NCBI GenBank assembly: GCA_020726505.1
Contig: JAHLEZ010000001.1
Coordinates: forward strand, 4,154,001-4,218,000
Length of the DNA stretch: 64,000 nt
Source: Leptodontidium sp. MPI-SDFR-AT-0119
Taxonomy: Eukaryota; Ascomycota; Leotiomycetes; Helotiales; Leptodontidiaceae
Direction: 5' to 3'
Positions 56,180 to 64,000 of this stretch are shown one piece after another; within the stretch, counting starts at the first letter, position 1, and every line of letters begins with the position of its first letter. The translations under genes and the position numbers were made by a program. The notes under the pieces are model-generated. The model was not told the origin of the DNA and searched no databases. It was given only the letters and a program-made list of their open reading frames with translations.

Positions 56180-56716
56180 AATGGGTACGTTTTTGGACTT
56201 GTGATTTGGTTTTCTGAAATTCAAACTCCTTGCATTTGCACGTTTACTATGAGGTACCGAGGCACCGAGCGGTGTCTAACCTCATACCTTTTTAAGATGT
56301 TGCGCAAGTCACAAGGCTGCAAATCACATGGGGAGCCAGAAGTGCTAGTCCAATCACATAAACAGTCATCTATGTTTTATATCAGAGGTATCATTTTTGG
56401 TGGGCATGTATTCGGAAGCTGATTTAACCCGAAGAAACCCCAAGACGCCCCAGATCCACCATTATCCACCAATATCTTCCGTCCCAGGCAATTAAAATGA
56501 AAGGCAGAAAGTCGATCCATCCATCCAAAGTATCCTTAGTCGAGGTTCCAAGATGAGGTCTATAGTTGTATTAGCTTCAACTTTTAGTAGTTTGGAGGGA
56601 AGAAGGAAGCACATACCCAAGAATGTCCAGCAATATGCTCATCCGAGTGGAGAGCTGTTTCACCAGCATGTTTCTTTTCAGAGTCCAGAAACTCATGAAG
56701 CCAATGAAAAGGAGGA
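56180..56716. other. convergent 3' region
   Basis: Between 3' ends of the DUF7730-like gene and the zinc-finger-like gene. No coding signal. Confidence 0.5.
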
Positions 56717-57419
56717 TTAGTTGGGTCTAGGAGGTCCCATCACAACCTACGACGGTATCAGTTACTGGTCAATCTCAAACAGAGAGGTTGGGAAAGCAGG
56801 AACTCACTCTTCTGCGTCGAACAAAGTCCTCATCGGTCGCATTGACGACTCTGCAACCGCAGATCTCAACAGCCTCGTCCAAACCGACGACCTCTTTCAC
56901 CTCCTCGTGGGCCGGTGTTGCTTGGAGATGGACCAAGGCACCAGCGACGGAGTTGAATGCCTTGTGACAAGGTAGGCACTCGAGGATGTAGTAGGCCTTG
57001 CTACCAGTTGGATATTCAAGCAAGCAGGCTGAGGCTTGGAGATTGGCCATGAGGAGGGGAGTCGGGCGGGGGACAAGAGCTCGTGGCGCGACGTACGGTA
57101 GCTCGAGGCTTCCCACGTATGGGAGTTCGTAGCCTCCCTGACTTGGCTCCGGGAACTCGTACTCCTTAGGAGCAGCGTCCTCCTCGTCGTTGACGCGCAC
57201 ATCCTCGGGAGAGAATGGCTCGCCGGCGTTGGCCTCGCCCTCAGCGTACTCGGGTGGGCCGAGGAACCCACCGGTAGGCAGCGCGGTCTCTCCTTCGGGA
57301 GCGGGAACCTCGACTAATCCTGTTGCTGGTGGTGAGGAGGGGGAGGAGGCGGGGACAGAAGCAGCTTGACCTCCGTTGCGGGGAGGAGACACATTGTATA
57401 GAGATGTGTAAGTAGACAT
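56717..57419 (-). CDS. uncharacterised protein with single C2H2-like motif
   Basis: Exons in transcript order: 57419-56808 and 56746-56717; 213 residues. Start at the ATG at 57419 (MSTYTSLYNVSPPRNGGQAA); the frame is open upstream but lacks ATG. The second exon is ten codons (VVMGPPRPN and stop), reached through an intron with gtgagt donor, ctgatac branch and gtcgtag acceptor; reading through the donor instead would give a false tail. Residues 1-110 are Pro/Ala/Glu-rich and acidic (EGEANAGEPFSPEDVRVNDE). The ordered part LLEYPTGSKAYYILECLPCH then KAFNSVAGALVHLQATPAHE holds C-x2-C … H-x5-H, a C2H2-like zinc site. No family recognised; nucleic-acid binding is possible but a single motif is weak evidence. 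Confidence 0.75.
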
Positions 57420-59471
57420 TGTTGTAGAGGATGTTGTCTTGGAGGAAGGTTTCTTTTGAAGAGAGGTGTTGTTTGAAGAAAGTTGTTCAAAGAAAGGAGT
57501 GTCAAAATTGTGTCTCGAAGATTTTGGTGTAGAATGGAAGCAAGTCTCGAATTGAAGACAATGGGGGTTTATATCCTCAAAAAAATCCAATCGACTTGGC
57601 TCGAGCGTTATGCGGCCGCTGACGGAGTCGAGTGATGACTCTCCTTCCCACCTGGCGAATCTCCGGTGAATATTTTGAATGTGTATTCATGGATTTAGAC
57701 ATTGAATGGCGCTGGATGGCAAATGATGGGCTTGTTTACAAAACGGGCTTGGCGGGCCTTAGCGAACGAGAAAGGTCTTGAGATTCTGCGTCAGGTAGCT
57801 TATGATTTATCTTAAATTGGTGGGTAACAGGCTGAGGGTTTGATATATGTAGGTAGATGCGATATCTGGCGGTGATGTGTTTAGCTGAGTTAGTGAATGA
57901 GAGGGTTATTTGGATATATATGGATAAGTCAAACGAACAGAAGCTTAGGATATTGATGCGGAAAATAAGGGAAGGTGCTCTTGTCGATGTATATGAATAA
58001 ATGAATAGGATTCACGTTTTAGAGATTGGTGCTTTTGTCTAGCAGCGACGGAGCGCAATAATTAATCATTTTCTTAATTGTTCCAGAAGACACTTCACAC
58101 TCACAACTCCTTCTAAGCACGGCGATTCACGCCTCTTTGGGATGTTGTTTGTCATGAAACGTTTCATCAACGGACAAGGACTCCTCAATTTCCTTAATTA
58201 AATTGGGGCATATAAAAAGACTTGAATTGTATTTTTCTTTTTTTTTTTTAAGAGGCCATATATTTGATGAATTTTGCCCGGTTTCCGTCCATATAGCTAG
58301 CTAGTGAACCAGCCCTGAGTACTGCATTTACTGTTGAAACCAAATAGAGGATACGCAAGGTTCAATAATAGACCTCTGTGTCTTGAAGGAACGCGAAAAG
58401 TCTTATTAAACAGCTCATGTCAGTAGTTGTATCAATAAACAGATTGTCTGGCTTCCACTTTCTACACCTTAAGTAGCTTTGACAATGAGGTCTTGACTCT
58501 TCGGCCCCAGTATAGCAAGCACTTGAGAATATGAGCTTGTTCATTGATATGAGGGATGGTTACTTTATTTCTGCATTCTAGTGCAGAGGATTTGATGGAA
58601 TATAGCATCGTGATCTTTAAGAATCTGGGATTATGTTTGTCTAGAATGGTAGCAATTATTTGACGTCGTTTGCTTTGCTGGACTTGAATATCCCTCTATG
58701 TGAATACTGCAATCAACTCGTCAGCAGAGTTTTAGGTGGTTTGAAAACTTACAACTTGTTTGACACCAAAATCTTACAGTGAAGAATTCCAGCCCTGCAG
58801 AGAAATATCTTACTCCGTCTAAAACTCTTTGTAAACACTCCCTATATTCCATGCTCAGATAATGCCGGGGAGGAAATGTTGTTTCGGTGTCCCAGAGACA
58901 ACGATCTTAGAGGAAGAGACATTTCAGGGATTTTCTAGAAGGATTGAGACAGTTATTTCCATTCCCGTCTTCTATGCCTCTTCTCTTTTGACTGTCATTT
59001 GCTCTTTGGTTTCCTGGTTTTAAATCTTTTCCTTGTCCTCCTGTTCCACATTATTTGAAACTGTGGTTTGTAAACTTCTACCTGCCTTTATATTTATCGT
59101 GAAACCAATTTTCGGTGCTGATTAGAAGTAGTCATGACGACATAATTCTGCATGGTTGTACTTGGCAGTGGGTAGTTTATTCTTAAATCTTAAGAATTCT
59201 GTGGCAAACTCCAAGTCTTTCACCTTGTACGAGTGCTCGGTTGGCAGACCAGAATTTACAAACGGAAGTAATGAACACAATGGACAGCGGACCATGAGTG
59301 AAAAGTGAGTGAGTCAAGTTAAATTTCAACCATTCAATCTTGAGAAAGAATCTATAACACCCTCTTTTTGAATTATAAGATTCACGTCCGCATCCACAAC
59401 CACAACTACGAAATACCAAAGTCGTACGCTCAACCTGGAGCTACCACATCCCAGCCATCCCATATCGGCAG
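57420..59471. other. long AT-rich intergenic region
   Basis: Upstream DNA of the zinc-finger-like gene (minus) and of the small Cys-rich gene (plus). AT-rich around 58050-58260 with a T-run at about 58237-58250. No gene seen. Confidence 0.5.
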
Positions 59472-59541
59472 GTAAGAATTTCATTTGAGAGCTCACTCAA
59501 ATCGCCATAGAGTCTCTCAGACTGACAGCCTCATCTTTCAG
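59472..59541 (+). other. 5'-leader intron of the small Cys-rich gene
   Basis: gtaaga at 59472 and ctttcag ending at 59541, five bases before the ATG, with a ctgac branch near 59521. It would bring the leader directly onto the start codon. Confidence 0.6.
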
Positions 59542-59546
59542 ACAAA

Positions 59547-59907
59547 ATGGATCACATTGCCAAACAAGCTCCAAGCCAAGCGCCCATGTCAGCATCTGCA
59601 ATCAGTGAAAGCGCCTCAGTCTCTACCTCCCAGCCTGTAAGTCTCCCCCTCTCTATGATCCAAAGACTTCACGGCTACCCAAAAGAGAGGATAGCTCACC
59701 ATCAGCTTTGTTAAAATCCGCAATGAGTTGACACTTTCCAAAGTCGCTGCTGACCTTTCTTCTCAATCACAGAAGCCCGCAGCAGGTATGAGCACCGATT
59801 CAAACCCGGAGGTCCGCATGCGTGGCGGGGCCGAAGAAGATGACTGCTGCTTCTGGCACTGCTTCGAGCCAGTACTGTCTATCATCTGCTGTGACGAGTA
59901 CGATTGA
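59547..59907 (+). CDS. small Cys-rich tail protein (CYSTM-like)
   Basis: Exons 59547-59636 and 59773-59907; 74 residues, too short for most open-frame searches. MDHIAKQAPSQAPMSASAIS and a Ser/Ala-rich linker, then after the intron KPAAGMSTDSNPEVRMRGGA, EEDDCCFWHCFEPVLSIICC and DEYD. The RMRGG turn followed by a short hydrophobic stretch with six Cys resembles the cysteine-rich tail-anchored (CYSTM-like) small proteins common in fungi and plants, which sit at membranes and are often stress-linked. Only the pattern supports this; there is no test of function. Confidence 0.7.
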
Positions 59908-60611
59908 ATCTTTTTCCCCCTTGTGGCATACTTGCTGTCGCTGAAGATGGTGGGGCAAAGGAATCGGGTTTGCCGCGGATAGGGAATAGCAAGCCATGGG
60001 GGGTTTGTCTTTTTTACAATGGCGGTTTGACATTCGTTGATTTCTACTCATGGCCCTTTATTTTAGTCTGAATCACAAATTTTTGCCTGCGTAACAGCTT
60101 GGTCTCTCCCTCTTGAAGTACCCCTCAGCGAGCCTGCCAAGAATCCAGGGCTGCTTTCGCTTAAGAGGCTCTGATGTCAACACAACAGAAACATCGCTCA
60201 ATCGCGTCGAGACACAGCGTAAAGCACGTTCTTTTTTACTTTAACTAATTTCAATTGTACCGAATTGGTTCTCGCCCTTGATTTATCAGCGTACGGAGTC
60301 TTCAGTTTAGAAAAGGCCCACTATAGATATTACTCGGCACTGCATTCATGACAGCCACGACCTGTCAGAACGTCCTTAATCAGAGACGAGCCAGTTGCGC
60401 TGATGTTAACATATATTTTTCAATAACTTATGCTAATTTTTGTAGCCATCGAATTGAAATTCAGTCAATGTAAATCCTCAATCATAGATCATGGTATGGA
60501 TTGCACTTCCGAGCGGGTTATTTGTCACACTGAAATATTCGCTTCTTATGCTAGTCACTAACGAGGGTAGTTCTTTTTGATGAGAAAAACCCATATTCCG
60601 ATGGTGAGATG
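59908..60611. other. intergenic, no gene seen
   Basis: 3' region of the small Cys-rich gene and AT-rich DNA. Nothing supported. Confidence 0.45.
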
Positions 60612-61457
60612 GTGGAGAGGATGAGCTCAATAGCCAAACTCCAGGGGCAACCAACGGCGACAGACAAGACTCAAGTGTCTTTCTGGATGTGGTTTCGAAA
60701 CCGCCTGAGAACAACAGGTCCTTGCCATATCCAAGCAAGGTTCCATCCTCCACTCGCAACCCCCTCAATTCTCAACCCGAACTTGTCGGTGGAGCTTTCA
60801 CAGCGCCTGGTTCTCGCCCATTTGAAAGTTCACTCCCAAAACACAATACTGAAATCAACCAACTAGGCAGAAGACATGATCACCATCAACAACTTCAATT
60901 TGTCAATATTAGCCCCGGGAATTATAGCCTCATCGAAGGATTGAATACTGGATCCAGTATAAGTAATGGGCACAGTCTCGGCTACAACTTGGGCTACAAC
61001 CGGGGCTCTGCATCCAGCTGTCAACCTGCAAGTGGCGTGAGCGCTGGTGTCCCCAATGCCCCCAAAATCGCCGGGGCAAAATCCGAGATGACCTACGACG
61101 AGCAAATTTCTACCAGGAATATGCCACGAGGCAGCCAGATGCACTCACACATGAAAACTCCGCATATTCCGCAGCAGCTTTCCGCCCAGGTGAAAACTTA
61201 CCAGCCAATGCAGGCGATAGATAACTAGCTACCTTACACCCGGAGTTCCACGACCCACCATTCAGCCTTCCATCGGGTCTGATCAACTGTCTGCAAGCAA
61301 TCATTCGAACACAATATTGCTAAACACAGCTCCTCGCAGTCCAGCTTCACGTTTCATACCATCAGGACGGACCAATTGGGGCAGGACGACATCATTGTTT
61401 CGTGGGGCAGTAACTTCTAAATTCTCAATTGTCCAGCTTGTTGGAGAAGGCGTTTAA
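60612..61457 (+). CDS. possible uncharacterised gene, start not found
   Basis: One frame stays open from about 60612 to 61189 (about 190 codons) and has protein-like composition: LNSQTPGATNGDRQDSSVFL, HNTEINQLGRRHDHHQQLQF, GYNLGYNRGSASSCQPASG. A donor (gtgaaa at 61190) and acceptor (ccattcag ending 61265) keep phase and lead to a second open piece, 61266-61457 (PSIGSDQLSASNHSNTILLN, RFIPSGRTNWGRTTSLFRGA, ending VGEGV and TAA). The first in-frame ATG is only at 61088, so either the protein is short (about 97 residues) or an upstream exon enters at an AG near 60611. Gln/Asn/Ser-rich, no family recognised. It may be a relic rather than a gene. Confidence 0.3.
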
Positions 61458-62109
61458 CTGCCAGAGGGTTCTTTACCCATATTACGAGAACCATCGATCC
61501 TAAATAGTTTTGGCCACGGCTATGATTCGGTCGTCGAGGCTTATGGCTTCAGGATCGAGGATGCTACAGAATATAATGTAACTCTGCACCGGCCGCGTGC
61601 GCTATAACATTCGAAGAAGCGATAAGAATGCAGGTTGGATTTTGCGCGGCATCGCGAAGCAAGACTCGCTTCTAATATCCAGAGGTGGACGGCGTGAAGA
61701 CCAGCCAGGAAGCTTGAGAGTGGCTTTCAAGACAGAAGTACCATCATGTTTCGACGTTGCTTCTTTGGTACTAGTCTGCACTGAGAAGAGATCGCGGTCG
61801 ACAAGATATGGGGCTGTGGTCTATTCTCTCACTTGGATGCTCGAGCGGCTGGAGAAAGATGGCATGCCAAACTTTGAGTGTTGGTTATTGTACGCCCGGC
61901 AAGGACATTATTTGGTCGTTGACGTGTTTTGTGCTTTCCTGGTATCAACATAGCAAGTTGATTGGCCAAGCAATCACTTTGAGTCGATAGGATCAGTATA
62001 TGTTGGAGATGCTGTGACGTTAGGAGATATGGTGATCTGCGTTTGTGTTCGGTTATGGCTATAGATTCCGTGTCTATTTAAGATCGCAACCATCTAATCC
62101 AGCTCAACT
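61458..62109. other. intergenic, unassigned open frame
   Basis: An open frame at 61597-61953 on the plus strand has mixed composition but no recognised motif and no ATG-led exon upstream that I can justify. 3' region of the thioesterase at the right. Confidence 0.35.
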
Positions 62110-64000
62110 CTACAACTTCTCTCCCCCCCTCCCACTCCCCTTTCCTTCACCCAGCCCAGGCAAGCCCTCTTCAGCACAAATATCCTCGCCAACCAACCCC
62201 ATCCTCCTCATCCCCTGAAACCAAAGCAACCTCTGCTTCTGCTCCTCCCTCTTCTCCGAATACCTCACCAGACCATCCTGCCACGAACTAGCAATATGTA
62301 CATCCCTCCCCCTTCCCCCCTCTCCCTCTCCATCCTCCAACTTCCAAATCCAACTCTCATGCACCGCCCTCCCACTCCCACTTCTCGGCGTCCAGGACTC
62401 TTGAACCCACCACTCCCCCTCCCTCATCAACAGCGCCTCACTCGAAACATGAAACACCACAGAATGCGATAAGCTGCCCATCTGTCGGATTTCCGCGCCA
62501 GTGTGGAGGGCGTTGGGGATCAGGTACAGGGAGTTGCGATCGCTGGCGTAGAGGTGAGCGCAGGCGTGGAGGTTGGGGGAGGAAGGAGGGAGGGGGCCCA
62601 GGGGTTGGTAGTAGGTTAGTTGGCGGTAGGCTGTTGGGGGGAGGGTGGTGTTGAAGGGGGACATGTTGACGCGGTGCATGGTTAGGCCGGGGAAGGTGTT
62701 GGGTGTGGGGTAGCGGGATGTTGCTCGGGCGGCCCTGGGTTGGGGTTTAGTATATGTGTAAAAGAGAGGGTATTATGTGATTCTGCTTGGTCGGTGGAAA
62801 GAGGGTATTTGAGAATTTCGAGAGGTACAGAATGCGACTGAGGACTTGTACGTCGATTTGCTTGACCGAAGCATAGAGATACCCACTGGATACACATGTG
62901 GTGAGACAGCCCGTCCTGAACAAAGTACCCAAAGTCTCTACTGCCTTGGGATACCCCTCTCCCTAGAAACAGGATTTCCTGCATGTCACTTGACGAGATG
63001 TGCAATCTTCAAGTACTCAACTCACAAACCCCACATACAGTAGAGAAAATGAAATCAAAAACTCACCAAGGTGCATCAACCCTAGGCACAAATGGCCAGC
63101 TCTCGGGCATCTTCCCCTCAATAACACTCCTATACCTCTCTCTAACACCAACCTCAATCTGATGACCCTTCCCATATTCTTCATCCCTCTTGAAACTGAT
63201 CATAGCTGAAAAACATACCTTGCCTAGTTCTCCTTGCACGTCTTCGATACTAAATTTGGGAGTTGGATCGGAGGATAGAGATGAATATGAAGATTTGGAG
63301 GAAGATTTGAGAGAGGGCTTGGATGGTGAAATTGGTTGGCGTACATTGACTTGCCGCGTGCAGTATGAGCGGCCTTCGGAGAGATGAGTTATGCTGTAGA
63401 TGTACGGACGGTCGACTAGCCCAGGGAGAGGGAAGAACCCGTGGACGTTCTGTGGGTGGCGTTAATACAATGTTCTTACTACAGCCCAACTAACAAAAAT
63501 CGGATGAAAACTCCTTGGAAAACGAGAAAGCAGTTTTGACATGTTGGATTCTGAGAAGTAAGTACCCGTGGTTTGAGTTCACGAGTATAAAACTAACCCA
63601 CTCAAAGCAAAGAAAATACAGAGGACACGATCACGATCACAAACCAAAGAGGTACCGAAACCAATTCAGAACAAAAACAGATAATCAAGTAAGGAAAGAC
63701 CCCCTCATCTTACTTACATGCACAACCATCCCCTCAGCCACCGAGAAACTCGCCGCCCACACACTCTGCGCAAAGACATGTCCTCCGTACGCCGAGCCCT
63801 GGCCAGGGTCAAAGGCCGGCCGGGTGGACATGAACCTCTCCTCCCCTCCCCCATTTTCTCTTTCCCCATGTACATGTGCATGTCTATTCCCGTTTGGAAC
63901 TGAATTTGGATTTGGATTTTCTGAAGATGCAGGAGGTAAGGGGATGAGACTCATGAGTTCTGTGAATGGTAGTCGGTTAGGACTGGTTTTGGGGGTGGCC
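62110..64000 (-). CDS. acyl-CoA thioesterase II (TesB type), 5' end outside window
   Basis: Exons in transcript order: 64000 (open) to 63718, 63449-63067, 62734-62110. Hydrolyses acyl-CoA to free acid and CoA, usually in peroxisomes. An ATG at 63954 exists, but the frame continues upstream as PNRLPFTELMSLIPLPP to the window edge, which reads like the family N-terminus, so the true start lies outside. First hotdog domain: STRPAFDPGQGSAYGGHVFA, then across intron 1 VVHNVHGFFPLPGLVDRPYI and THLSEGRSYCTRQVNVRQ. A Ser/Lys-rich insertion follows, then GKVCFSAMISFKR. Second domain: YRQLTYYQPLGPLPPSSPNL, HACAHLYASDRNSLYLIPNA, MGSLSHSVVFHV and ESWTPRSGSGRAVHES. The C-terminus is not a clear SKL-type peroxisomal signal (ends RGGEKL; the KL ending is at best a weak variant). 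Introns of 268 and 332 bases are unusually long for this window. Confidence 0.85.

Noticed and set aside
63168..63225. Possible extra mini-intron at GGCAAG|GTATGTTTTTCAG in the thioesterase
   Set aside because: It would be only 13 bases; reading through gives GKVCFSAMISFKR, the conserved sequence.
1..64000. tRNA, rRNA, CRISPR, intact transposon or secondary-metabolite cluster
   Set aside because: No B-box (ggttcgaatcc-like) sequences, rRNA cores, regularly spaced repeats, transposase or reverse transcriptase frames, or PKS/NRPS/terpene genes were seen.

Overview
The window reads as nuclear chromosomal DNA of a filamentous ascomycete (Pezizomycotina; a Leotiomycete such as a Helotiales member is my guess, not shown by the sequence). 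Reasons: widely spaced single genes on both strands, many 46-115 base GT-AG introns with ctaac/ctgac-like branch sites, and typical fungal families such as Spt20, Emi1, Yme2, a pyrG-type OMP decarboxylase with acidic insertions, a 6TM 'ER transporter' and a Bim1-like protein. I see no bacterial, viral or intact transposon genes, no rRNA or tRNA, and no CRISPR array.

Layout. 1-2672 is AT-rich with decayed coding-like scraps. 2673-5719 is a Q-rich/coiled-coil protein. 7036-7858 is a broken short-chain dehydrogenase. 8517-11435 is SAGA subunit Spt20. 12251-16845 is a divergent mitochondrial pair, an Emi1-type twin CX9C protein and Yme2. 17940-19409 is a small secreted protein cut into 11 exons. 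21272-25288 carries OMP decarboxylase and a cytosolic Hsp70, both on the minus strand. 27301-29749 holds a dienelactone hydrolase and ribosomal protein eS19. 31051-32703 is an uncharacterised protein with a deaminase-like zinc signature. 33534-33881 is a frameshifted relic. 35294-36118 is a complex I assembly factor (NDUFAF3 family) and 36693-39495 a dihydroxy-acid dehydratase. 41309-43180 is an alpha/beta-hydrolase fused to a phosphatase with an RNA-triphosphatase-like active site. 44236-48326 is a large DUF2421/ArAE membrane protein. 48654-52839 is a divergent Bim1-like copper protein and ferric-reductase pair. 53039-54631 is a DUF676-like hydrolase, 55142-56179 a DUF7730-like protein, 56717-57419 a proline/acidic zinc-finger-like protein, 59547-59907 a tiny cysteine-rich protein, and 62110 to the right edge a TesB-type acyl-CoA thioesterase whose 5' end lies outside the window.

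Most genes are unrelated neighbours. Two arrangements may be functional: the Emi1-like/Yme2 head-to-head pair (both mitochondrial), and the Bim1-like/ferric reductase head-to-head pair, which together would fit copper capture and reduction at the cell surface. Exon boundaries were worked out by hand from splice consensus plus reading-phase agreement; wherever I give a multi-exon model the summed coding length is a multiple of three unless I say otherwise.
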